From Diploptera punctata (taxonomy: Eukaryota; Arthropoda; Insecta; Blattodea; Blaberidae), in assembly GCA_030220185.1 (NCBI GenBank), contig JASPKZ010001268.1, positions 1-64,000 of the forward strand: DNA of 64,000 nucleotides, given 5' to 3'. Both the position numbers and the translations under genes were made by a program. The stretch's first letter is position 1. Every line of letters starts with the position of its first letter. Under the pieces are notes generated by a model. It was not told the DNA's origin. It did no database searches and was given only the letters and a program-made list of their open reading frames with translations. Shown in pieces: positions 39,512 through 50,600 of this stretch.

Positions 39512-39951
39512 GGTAAAACATTGGTGGAATCTGTTGCAATGCATGGAAGTGAGGTATGGACAATCAATAAGTACTACAAGAATAGACTAATAGCTCTAGA
39601 AATGGATTATTTACACAGAAGTGCCAGAAAGTCAAAATTAGAACATGTCACAAATAAAGAAATTAGAAACATAATGGAAGCAGAAGAAAGCATAATTGAA
39701 AGAATTGAGGAGAAGGAATTAAAGTGGTTAGGACATATTTTAAGAATGGAAGATGAGCGATAGCTGAAGCAACTGTATCAATGGCAACCGTACAGAAAGA
39801 AGAAAAGAGGGAGACCAAAGTTAACATGGAAGGAAAACATGAAGACATTAATGCAAGCAAGAGGGCTAAGCATTGAATATGCCCAAGATCGTAGGTTTTG
39901 AATGTTTGGCACAGGAAAACGGCAGCAGCTGTAAAAATCCGAAGATAGATA
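39512..39951 (+). mobile_element. 5'-truncated LINE with perfect 10-bp TSD
   Basis: Flanked by GACTTAAAAA at 39502-39511 and 39952-39961. The other P2 copy has the empty site (tacttaaaaaatcacccg, about 6393). Reads ESVAMHGSEVWTINKYYKNR, YLHRSARKSKLEHVTNKEIR, EKELKWLGHILRMEDER and KKRGRPKLTWKENMKTLM, with a GATAGATA tail. Same family as 60822-61300 (minus). Confidence 0.9.
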
Positions 39952-40099
39952 GACTTAAAAATCAACCAGTTTTAATGTTTCTTCTTTCTACAGAAATTTT
40001 TTAAATTGTGAATTTACAAGGTTTTGATTTCCAGCTATTATTATTACTAATAATTATAATAAAATGTATAAACTGAATCATTAATAATTTATTTATTTA

Positions 40100-41160
40100 C
40101 ATACAGATTTTCAATGTTTACACATCTTTCTGTGCCTAAAGTTTTATTTTTCTTCTCCACTCGTCTCTATCCATCCACTACATTTCCTCCAGTCCCCTTG
40201 TTCTCATTCCAGTTCTTATTTCTTGCATCCACGAGTTTTGAGGTTTTCCTCTCCTTCTTCTTCCATGTGGACACCATTCCAATGTTTTCCTGGGTAATCT
40301 TTCTTCTTGCATTCGTCGTACGTGCCCATACCAATTTAATTGCTTGTATCTTATATAATCTACTATTGAATAACCAATATTCATTTTTTCTCTTAGGACA
40401 GCATTTCTTATTTTGTCTAATTTTGAACATCTTGCTGCTCTCCTCAATAAATCCATTTCCATCGACATAAGTTTTTGTTGAATTTCCAAACTTCAGCTCC
40501 ATATGTGACAGTACTTCTCACTATTGAATTATATATTTGTAACTTATTTTTCCTGGTTATATGTCTGTTCCATAAGACTCCATTCATCATTGCTGTTATT
40601 GCTCTACCTGTATTTATTCTGTTCTTAATATCACTTTCTTGTTTATCCTCTTTATCTACTTTTATTCCCAGATACTCAAATTCTTCACATCCTCTAATAT
40701 ATCCCTTTTCATCTTCTAATATCAAATCTTCGGTTTCGGTTCCACATCCCATATAAAATGTTTTTTTTTTCTAAATTTATTTTTAAACCCCAGTTATCGT
40801 ATTCGTCCAATAATTTTCTGAACATAAACTCCATGTCTTCATATTCTTGAGCAATTATTATCTGGTCATCCGCAAATAACAGTGTATATATTGTATCTCC
40901 CATTCCTGAACATTTTTGCTCCAGTTTGACAGCGCTTTATGTATAAATATCTTAAATAATGTTGGTGATATGCTACAACCTTGATGAAGGCTTCTTCTGA
41001 TACACATTTTCCAATTTTAATTTCAGATACAGCATTTTTTATTGCATTACATCATTTATGTCCATATCTTCTAGTGTTTCCCACAACTTTTGTAAAGGTA
41101 TGGTGTCATATGCTTTCTCTAAATCCACAACTGTCAAATCAACTTGTTTCTTGTTATTTA
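40100..41160 (-). mobile_element. LINE, RT palm to C-terminus (minus strand)
   Basis: In order on the minus strand: LTVVDLEKAYDTIPLQKLW, then LLFADDQIIIAQEYEDMEF (active site FADD), FEYLGIKVDKEDKQ, GAEVWKFNKNL, MEMDLLRRAARCSKLDKIRN, LNWYGHVRRMQEERLPRKTL and GRRRRGKPQNSWMQEI. Frames break four or five times. It is one of the longest LINE remnants here, and P2 copy 1 lacks it at about 6500-6540. Confidence 0.85.
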
Positions 41161-41254
41161 ACAATCATAATAAAAAAGTATACCAAGAATTATTTTCATT
41201 TATTGCACCAAGTTCAGTTATTTAATTAGAGATACTGTCTCACAACTAATATTT

Positions 41255-41650
41255 TTTAAATATTATTTGTAATGATTTCTGACAAGAAATTTAACTACTT
41301 TTCAAAGTAAAGTTCATCAGATTCTCTGAGTTTTATGCAAAGAATTTATTGAGACTTACTGCCACAGCTTCAATGTTTTAGAAATTTTTCCTGAAGGAAT
41401 GTGTCATGGATTGAAACAGATAGTAATCTGAAGGTGTAAGATCAGGGCTATTTGCTGGGTGTGGGTAGCAGTCTGATTCCTCCCAATTCCTGAATTATTG
41501 TCATGTTTATTCATGGAGTAAGGAGTCTGGTTATGTTTGAAACCGCGACACTTAGAATTCCATGAGCTTGTTCCACTTGTTGAGAATAAAAGATCCACAT
41601 CAACTGCTCGCTCATTTGTTACAAACTCCCAGTTAAACACGTCACATGGA
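41255..41650 (-). pseudogene. mariner transposase C-terminal fragment, P2 copy 2
   Basis: The minus-strand reading gives SPDLTPSDYYLFQSMTHSF and IEAVAVSLNKFFA. The first is the conserved 'SPDLAPSDYHLF' block of mariner transposases that follows the last catalytic aspartate region. The upstream part (FKHNQTPYSMNKHDN) fits the degenerate 'DNARPH' block. Frameshifted. Shared with 7085-7330. Confidence 0.8.
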
Positions 41651-41664
41651 GAAGCATATTTTAT

Positions 41665-41889
41665 GTGGCAAAGTGTGAGGTTTGCTATTTATGTTTGTTT
41701 TTAAAAAATAAAACTTTTGAAACATTTGCAAAGCTCTTAGAATTAACAGTTTGGGAAAAGATGTACTTTCAGAAGAACAAATTTAGATCCATGAATTTTG
41801 AAATTCCCAGCGAGCAAGATTTAACACTGAGTTCTGCAGTGGTACTAGTACCACGGCATTTAAATGATATTGAAGCCGGGGAAAATTAA
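41665..41889 (+). other. Unrecognised 74-codon frame
   Basis: An open frame with no homologue I recognise and no repeat in the window. Composition gives no clear coding signal. Confidence 0.2.
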
Positions 41890-41924
41890 ATCCCTCAGCA
41901 TACCTGTGCAGGGGTGTTTTCCAG

Positions 41925-42015
41925 ACTCAATGTGTTCATCAAATCAACACTAGGTGGCATTTAGAACGATGATAAAGGCTAAAATTCAGCAGTTGAAAAT
42001 ATGGGTGAAGAAACA
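41925..42015. mobile_element. Possible relic of the 36120/38224 MITE interior
   Basis: tcatcaaatcaacactaggt and cagttgaaaatatggg resemble the interior of MITE copy B (tcatcaaatcaacatcagat, gttgaaaatggg). Confidence 0.45.
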
Positions 42016-42019
42016 CAGC

Positions 42020-42369
42020 GGTGAGATGTTGTACGACTCATAATGTTATTTACAGTAAATACCAACATTACTTGATGTAATAATTACAACTTTTTAATGA
42101 TAATCCTATCTTTGGAGGGTGTGTAAAGAGAGAGAACTTCATCCCAATTTTAACTTTCCATACACCAGGAATCCAAAATTATGAGTTACCATGAAATATA
42201 CCAATCACTATTGTCACTATAAGATATTTCTCTGTAATACAATATTTCCTTTTTTATAGCAAAAAAAAAGGATGCAATTTTTGTAGCTGAGTAACTCATT
42301 TTTCACAATTTTGGAGATATATATGTCTTTACCCACCCACCCGAGATGGACATACCTCCCTTTACAGCC

Positions 42370-42370
<1 letters not shown>
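42020..42370. other. No recognisable feature
   Basis: AT-rich. Nothing identified before the AT microsatellite. Confidence 0.4.
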
Positions 42371-42373
<3 letters not shown>

Positions 42374-42409
<36 letters not shown>

Positions 42410-42418
42410 TGCTCTAAA

Positions 42419-42462
<44 letters not shown>

Positions 42463-42474
42463 TTTAGAGCATGC
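42374..42474. repeat. (AT)n runs and a 68-bp palindrome at the 5' edge of a LINE
   Basis: An AT run (42374-42402) precedes an inverted repeat at 42407-42474: GCATGCTCTAAAATA on the left, TATTTTAGAGCATGC on the right, with a second AT run between. The right arm is LINE coding sequence (LEHA). Confidence 0.9.
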
Positions 42475-43008
42475 TATCAAAACTTTGGAGAATGAGGAAG
42501 GCCTACAACTCAATGGTATTAATAAGCTGTTAGTTTATGCTGATGATGTAGTACTATTGGGAGATAGGAAGGAGATACTAATGGACAACATGCTTACACT
42601 ATTGAGTAACACTAAGAAATTGGGTCTGGAAGTAAATATCAATAAAACTAAATTGAAGGTCACACGTAGAAATGTGTTATATAATGCAAATGGATAGCTA
42701 ATGACAAATGAGGGAAATTTTGAGGAAGTGGCTGAATTCAAATACCTAGGAACAATAATCACAAATAGGAATGAGATGCACAAAGAAATTAAACATAGGC
42801 TCAATTCTGGAAATGCGTGCTGTTATGCATTACAGACTCTTGACTTCCCAACTCCTTTTATCGTCAGGTCATATAGCACAATAGGGAATGGAAGAGGGCA
42901 CAGAAATTTCTTTAGGAAAACCAGAAGGAAAACGTCCAGTTGGTAGACCAAGAATGAGGTGGGAGAATAACATTAGCCATGATTTGAGGTAAGTAGATTA
43001 TATAGAGG
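42461..43008 (+). mobile_element. RTE-like LINE, 5'-truncated
   Basis: Reads LEHAIKTLENEEGLQLNGIN, KLLVYADDVVLLGDRKEILM, LGLEVNINKTKLKVTRRN, EGNFEEVAEFKYLGTIITNR and KPEGKRPVGRPRMRWENN, with an internal deletion of the part between FKYLG and GHVARM. One stop (tag at 42696) splits the frame. The 3' end is replaced by a SINE A fragment. Confidence 0.85.
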
Positions 43009-43010
43009 TT

Positions 43011-43120
43011 GTGGGAAGCTACCACACCTACAATTCCCTAGTAAAGCTGCAAGGATAACATGAAAATGTAATGATTGCAGTGAAAGATCTGCCCTCGGGC
43101 ACAATTACTATGGATGGATT
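43011..43120 (+). mobile_element. SINE family A, 3' part
   Basis: ggaagctaccacacctacaa through gccctcgggcacaattacta. The hairpin is decayed here (ataacatgaaaatgtaatg). Confidence 0.75.
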
Positions 43121-43316
43121 GTTTGGTGGACACTATCTATTTACTAAACAAAATACAGTAGTACCAATACAGAAAGTCACAAAAAAGCTAATAAATTATA
43201 AGATTTTATTAAAACCCTAAGCAATATATACTTAATGGCTTAGCCCGATGTTGATCCATAACCTCTCCCTTGTCAGGAGCCGCAAGACCAAGCTAATTTA
43301 TGTACGTTATTTGCCC

Positions 43317-43462
43317 ATAGATGTCATGAATGGCATGCGGTCAACCCATCGACATATGCTATAGCATGCAACTAAGGACGTCGAGGTCGATAATTTTGCT
43401 TAGAGTATCGACCCGGGTCGGGTTTGAACCCAGACACATGGAGCCTAACCATCGCGGCCGAT
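43317..43462 (-). mobile_element. SINE family D (minus strand)
   Basis: The minus-strand head has A-box GGCCGCGATGGTTAGGCTCC and B-box GGGTTCAAACCCG. The body shares attttgcttagag and catgaatggcatgcggtca with 9758-10067. Confidence 0.65.
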
Positions 43463-43593
43463 GAAACAAAACAGCTGCATCATTATTTCCAGATCTGTTT
43501 AATGTTCTCACATAAATGTGACAACTCTTGTTAAAGTTAGGATTTATAATCTTTCTTTTTTCTTACACGTAGCTAAAAATAATATTTTATTCT

Positions 43594-43860
43594 ATAGTAA
43601 CTCTACCCGAGGGCAGGTCTTTCACTGCAATCATAGCATTTTCATGCTATGCTTTGCAGCTTTACTAGGTGTGGTAACTTCCCTTTGCTTTCCATACCGG
43701 TGAAGGATGATGATGATAATGATGGCCGGATGGTTTTCAGGGACCGTTGGACCATAAACTTCTGATATTTATCCTACAGGTAAAAAAGAAAACTTACCCA
43801 GGAGCCTGTCCCGACCGGCAATCGAACCCTGGCCCGCTGTGTGACAAAGGCGGAAAAATG
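43594..43860 (-). mobile_element. SINE family A (minus strand)
   Basis: In reverse: head with B-box GGTTCGATTGCC, body with ctgtaggataaatatcagaa, (GAT)n interruption, perfect CATAGCATGAAAATGCTATG hairpin and the TGCCCTCGGG motif. Confidence 0.8.
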
Positions 43861-44099
43861 TCCACAAAATAGAAACATATCATATATGATAATTAATCGT
43901 TGTGTATTTTTACATATTTGATGATTACTTACTGAATATATCAATTATGTACATATTTTATTTAAAACTACATATTTTGTCTCTTAATTTAAAAAATAAT
44001 ACTTTCGTAAGTAGAATATAATTGAAAACAGCAGTATGAATTCCCCCCCCCCCAATTGTGAATTGGGAGAAAATTATTGAATTGTCATTGGTTCTTTAC

Positions 44100-44190
44100 A
44101 CGTATACAAAGTTTCAAGTCGATCCAATGATTTTAAGTGGGTGAAAATAGTGTTGAAAGATTCCGTTACATAGATAGATAATATAAAGCG
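44100..44190 (-). repeat. Single copy of the 12265-12630 repeat (minus strand)
   Basis: caaagtttcaagtcgatcca to agattccgttacatagatag is the reverse complement of 12302-12380, including the upstream acacgctttatatta text. A run of ten or more C lies just before it (44043-44053). Confidence 0.7.
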
Positions 44191-44357
44191 TGTAAAAAGA
44201 GAAGAACCCAGGTACCCGATTGTACAGTAAAACAGATTTCCAAGTTATACAAAAGCTGCCAAGACAAATTCCATTACAATAAACATAGAGAAAGACGCAG
44301 ATATTGCGTAACTTGCATTATTTACTACATCTATGAATGAAATAGTAGAAATGTGTA

Positions 44358-44575
44358 GGGGAACGCCGCACTGCGGCCGGTTAAGGCAAATACTGAAAGC
44401 TGGATGGTCCAGTGTTCGGTTTCTGATAGCGTTAGAATTTTTAAGCTGGCACAATAATGGCTCTGGAGTCGACACAGCCTCGAATGGAAATGAGTACCAG
44501 ACTATGTTTTGGGGGCAAAGGCGACAGTCATACAGGGCTCACAACCCAGCTGATATCTGTGACCAATATTAATAT
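44358..44575 (+). mobile_element. SINE family B, degenerate
   Basis: ggctctggagtcgacacagc, then cgaatggaaatgagtaccag, then agggctcacaacccagctga follow the B body. The head at 44360-44410 is decayed. It ends about 50 bp before the satellite. Confidence 0.7.
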
Positions 44576-44625
44576 AACGAATTATTTCTATGACGATTTT
44601 AATTATATTACGAAATAGCTTTGTA

Positions 44626-47600
44626 TAAAGTTATAAACGGGATGAGAACAAAGGCTAGTAGATTCCGTGCCCACTCGATTGTATAAATCTACAACACGGA
44701 ACCCACCACGACTCTATTTCTCTCCCGAAAGAAGCCACACTCATGATTAAGTTATAAAAGGGATGAGAACAAAGGCTAGTAGATTCCGTGCCCACTCGAT
44801 TGTATAAATCTACAACATGGAACCCACCACGACTCTATTTCTCTCCCGAAGGAAGCCACAATCATGATTAAGTTATAAACGGGATGAGAACAAAGGCTAG
44901 TAGATTCCGTGCCCACTCGATTGTATAAATCTACAACACGGAACCCACCACGACTCTATTTCTCTCCCGAAGGAAACCACACTCATGATTAAGTTATAAA
45001 CGGGATGAGAACAAAGGCTAGTAGATTCCGTGCCCACTCGATTGTATAAATCTACAACACGGAACCCACCACGACTCTATTTCTCTCCCGAAGGAAGCCA
45101 CACTCATGAACGGTATGAGAACAAAGGCTAGTAGATTCCGTGCCCACTCGATTGTATAAATCTACAACACGGAACCCACCACGACTCTATTTCTCTCCCG
45201 AAGGAGGCCACACTCATGAACGGGATGAGAACAAAGGCTAGTAGATTCCGTGCCCACTCGATTGTATAAATCTACAACACGGAACCCACCACGACTCTAT
45301 TTCTCTCCCGAAGGAAGCCACACTCATGATTAAGTTATAAAAGGGATGAGAACAAAGGCTAGTAGATTCCGTGCCCCACTCGATTGTATAAATCTACAAC
45401 ACGGAACCCACCACGACTCTATTTCTCTCCCGAAGGAAGCCACACTCATGAACGGGATGAGAACAAAGGCTAGTAGATTCCGTGCCCACTCGATTGTATA
45501 AATCTACAACACGGAACCCACCACGACTCTATTTCTCTCCCGAAGGAAGCCACACTCATGAACGGGATGAGAACAAAGGCTAGTAGATTCCGTGCCCACT
45601 CGATTGTATAAATCTACAACACGGAACCCACCACGACTCTATTTCTCTCCCGAAGGAAACCACACTCATGAACGGGATGAGAACAAAGGCTAGTAGATTC
45701 CGTGCCAACTCGATTGTATAAATCTACAACACGGAACCCACCACGACTCTATTTCTCTCCCGAAGGAAGCCACACTCATGAACGGGATGAGAACAAAGGC
45801 TAGTAGATTCCGTGCCCACTCGATTGTATAAATCTACAACACGGAACCCACCACGACTCTATTTCTCTCCCGAAGGAAGCCACACTCATGAACGGGATGA
45901 GAACAAAGGCTAGTAGATTCCGTGCCCACTAGATTGTATAAATCTACAACACGGAAACCCACCACGACTCTATTTCTCTCCCGAAGGAAGCCACACTCAT
46001 GACTAAGTTATAAAAGGGATGAGAACAAAGGCTAGTAGATTCCGTGCCCACTCGATTGTATAAATCTACAACACGGAACCCACCACGACTCTATTTCTCT
46101 CCCGAAGGAAGCCACACTCATGAACGGGATGAGAACAAAGGCTAGTAGATTCCGTGCCCACTCGATTGTATAAATCTACAACACGGAACCCACCACGACT
46201 CTATTTCTCTCCCGAAGGAAGCCACACTCATGAACGGGATGAGAACAAAGGCTAGTAGATTCCGTGCCCACTCGATTGTATAAATCTACAACACGGAACC
46301 CACCACGACTCTATTTCTCTCCCGAAGGAAGCCACACTCATGATTAAGTTATAATAGGGATGAGAACAAAGGCTAGTAGATTCCGTGCCCACTCGATTGT
46401 ATAAATCTACAACACGGAACCCACCACGACACTATTTCTCTCCGAAGGAAGCCACACTCATGAACGGGATGAGAACAAAGGCTAGTAGATTCCGTGCCCA
46501 CTCGATTGTATAAATCTACAACACGGAACCCACCACGACTCTATTTCTCTCCCGAAGGAAGCCACACTCATGAGTTATAAAAGGGATGAGAACAAAGGCT
46601 AGTAGATTCCGTGCCCACTCGATTGTATAAATCTACAACACGGAACCCACCACGACTCTATTTGTCTCCCGAAGGAAGCCACACTCATGATTAAGTTATA
46701 AACGGGATGAGAACAAAGGCTAGTAGATTCCGTGCCCACTCGATTGTATAAATCTACAACACGGAACCCACCACGACTCTATTTCTCTCCCGAAGGAAGC
46801 CACACTCATGATTAAGTTATAAACGGGATGAGAACAAAGGCTAGTAGATTCCGTGCCCACTCGATTGTATAAATCTACATCACGGAACCTACCACGACTC
46901 TATTTCTCTCCCGAAGGAAGCCACACTCATGAACGGGATGAGAACAAAGGCTAGTAGATTCCGTGCCCACTCGATTGTATAAATCTACAACACGGAACCC
47001 ACCACGACTCTATTTCTCTCCCGAAAGAAGCCACACTCATGATTAAGTTATAAAAGGGATGATAACAAAGGCTAGTAGATTCCGTGCCCACTCGATTGTA
47101 TAAATCTACAACATGGAACCCACCACGACTCTATTTCTCTCCCGAAGGAAGCCACAATCATGATTAAGTTATAAACGGGATGAGAACAAAGGCTAGTAGA
47201 TTCCGTGCCCACTCGATTGTATAAATCTACAACACGGAACCCACCACGACTCTATTTCTCTCCCGAAGGAAAGCCACACTCATGATTAAGTTATAAACGG
47301 GATGAGAACAAAGGCTAGTAGATTCCGTGCCCACTCGATTGTATAAAATCTACAACACGGAACCCACCACGACTCTATTTCTCTCCCGAAGGAAGCCACA
47401 ATCATCATTAAGTTATAAACGGTATGAGAACAAAGGCTAGTAGATTCCGTGCCCACTCGATTGTATAAATCTACAACACGGAACCCACCACGATTCTATT
47501 TCTCTCCCGAAGGAGGCCACACTCATGATTAAGTTATAAACGGGATGAGAACAAAGGCTAGTAGATTCCGTGCCCACTCGATTGTATAAATCTACAACAC

Positions 47601-50600
47601 GGAACCCACCACGACTCTATTTCTCTCCCGAAGGAAGCCACACTCATGATTAAGTTATAAAAGGGATGAGAACAAAGGCTAGTAGATTCCGTGCCCACTC
47701 GATTGTTATAAATCTACAACACGGAACCCACCACGACGTCTATTTCTCTCCCGAAGGAAGCCACACTCATGAACGGGATGAGAACAAAGGCTAGTAGATT
47801 CGGTGCCCACTCGATTGTATAAATCTACAACACGGAACCCACCACGACTCTATATCTCTCCCGAAGGGAGCCACACTCATGATTAAGTTATAACAGGGAT
47901 GAGAACAAAGGCTAGTAGATTCCGTGCCCACTCGATTGTATAAATCTACAACACGGAACCCACCATGACTCTATTTCTCTCCCGAAGGAGGCCACACTCA
48001 TGAACGGGATGAGAACAAAGGCTAGTAGATTCCGTGCCAACTCGATTGTATAAATCTACAACACGGAACCAACCACGACTCTATTTCTCTCCCGAAGGAA
48101 GCCACACTCATGAACGGGATGAGAACAAAGGTTAGTAGATTCCGTGCCCACTCGATTGTATAAATCTACAACACGGAACCCACCTCGATTCTATTTCTCT
48201 CCCGAAGGAAGCCACACTCATGATACGTTATAAGGATGAGAACAAAGGCTAGTAGATTCCGTGCCCACTAGATTGTATAAATCTACAACACGGAACCCAC
48301 CACGACTCTATTTCTCTCCCGAAGGAAGCCACACTCATGATTAAGTTATAAAAGGGATGAGAACAAAGGCTAGTAGATTCCGTGCCCACTCGATTGTATA
48401 AATCTACAACACGGAACCCACCACGACTCTATTTCTCTCCCGAAGGAAGCCACACTCATGATTAAGTTATAAACGGGATGAGAACAAAGGCTAGTAGATT
48501 CCGTGCCCACTCGATTGTATAAATCTACAACACGGAACCCACCACGACTCCTATTTCTCTCCCGAAGGAAGCCACACTCATGATTAAGTTATAAAAGGGA
48601 TGAGAACAAAGGCTAGTAGATTCCGTGCCCACTCGATTGTATAAATCTACAACACGGAACCCACCACGACTCTATTTCTCTCCCGAAGGAAGCCACACTC
48701 ATGATTAAGTTATAATAGGGATGAGAACAAAGGCTAGTAGATTCCGTGCCCACTCGATTGTATAAATCTACAACACGGAACCCACCACGACACTATTTCT
48801 CTCCCGAAGGAAGCCACACTCATGATTAAGTTATAAACGGGATGAGAACAAAGGCTAGTAGATTCCGTGCCCACTCGATTGTATAAATCTACAAACACGG
48901 AACCCACCAAGACTCTATTTCTCTCCCGAAGGAAGCCACACTCATGATTAAGTTATAAAAGGGATGAGAACAAAGGCTAGTAGATTCCGTGCCCACTCGA
49001 TTGTATAAATCTACAACACGGAACCCACCACGACTCTATTTGTCTCCCGAAGGAAGCCACACTCATGATTAAGTTATAAACGGGATGAGAACAAAGGCTA
49101 GTAGATTCCGTGCCCACTCGATTGTATAAATCTACAACACGGAACCCACCACGACTCTATTTCTCTCCCGAAGGAAGCCACACTCATGATTAAGTTATAA
49201 ACGGGATGAGAACAAAGGCTAGTAGATTCCGTGCCCACTCGATTGTATAAATCTACATCACGGAACCTACCACGACTCTATTTCTCTCCCGAAGGAAGCC
49301 ACACTCATGATTAAGTTATAAACGGGATGAGAACAAAGGCTAGTAGATTCCGTGCCCACTCGATTGTATAAATCTACAACACGGAACCCACCACGACTCT
49401 ATTTCTATCCCGAAGGAAGCCACACTCATGAACGGGATGAGAACAAAGGCTAGTAGATTCCGTGCCCACTCGATTGTATAAATCTACAACACGGAACCCA
49501 CCACAAGTCTATTTCTCTCCCGAAGGAAGCCACACTCATGATTGAACGGGATGAGAACAAAGGCTAGTAGATTCCGTGCCCACTCGATTGTATAAATCTA
49601 CAACACGGAACCCACCACGACTCTATTTCTCTCCCGAAGGAAGCCACACTCATGAACGTTTTAAAAGGATGAGAACAAAGGCTAGTAGATTCCGTGCCCA
49701 CTCGATTGTATAAATCTACAACACGGAACCCACCACGACTCTATTTCTCTCCCGAAGGAAGCCACACTCATGAACGGGATGAGAACAAAGGCTAGTAGAT
49801 TCCGTGCCCACTCGATTGTATAAATCTACAACACGGAACCCACCACGACTCTATTTCTCTCCCGAAGGAAGCCACACTCATGATTAAGTTATAAACGGGA
49901 TGAGAACAAAGGCTAGTAGATTCCGTGCCCACTCGATTGTATAAATCTACAACACGGAACCCACCACGACTCTATTTCTCTCCCGAAGGAAGCCACACTC
50001 ATGATTAAGTTATAAACGGGATGAGAACAAAGGCTAGTAGATTCCGTGCCCACTCGATTGTATAAATCTACAACACGGAACCCACCACGACTCTATTTCT
50101 CTCCCGAAGGAAGCCACACTCATGAACGGGATGAGAACAAAGGCTAGTAGATTCCGTGCCCACTCGATTGTATAAATCTACAACACGGAACCCACCACGA
50201 CTCTATTTCTCTCCCGAAGGAAGCCACACTCATGATTACGGGATAAAAGGGATGAAAACAAAGGCTAGTAGATTCCGTGCCCACTCGATTGTATAAATCT
50301 ACAACACGGAAACCACCACGACTCTATTTCTCTCCCGAAGGAAGCCACACTCATGATTAAGTTATAAAAGGGATGAGAACAAAGGCTAGTAGATTCCGTG
50401 CCCACTCGATTGTATAAATCTACAACACGGAACCCACCACGACTCTATTTCTCTCCCGAAGGAAGCCACACTCATGAACGGGATGAGAACAAAGGCTAGT
50501 AGATTCCGTGCCCACTCGATTGTATAAATCTACAACACGGAACCCACCACGACTCTATTTCTCTCCCGAAGGAAGCCACACTCATGAACGGGATGAGAAC

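Larger units (their letters stand above)
39250..41460 (+). repeat. Paralogous block P2, copy 2
   Basis: Shares with 6165-7330 the text catgctgtcttgtaactcca, ctccagcgtttcagaaacta, accaagttcagttattta and the mariner remnant. It contains two LINEs absent from the other copy. Confidence 0.85.
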
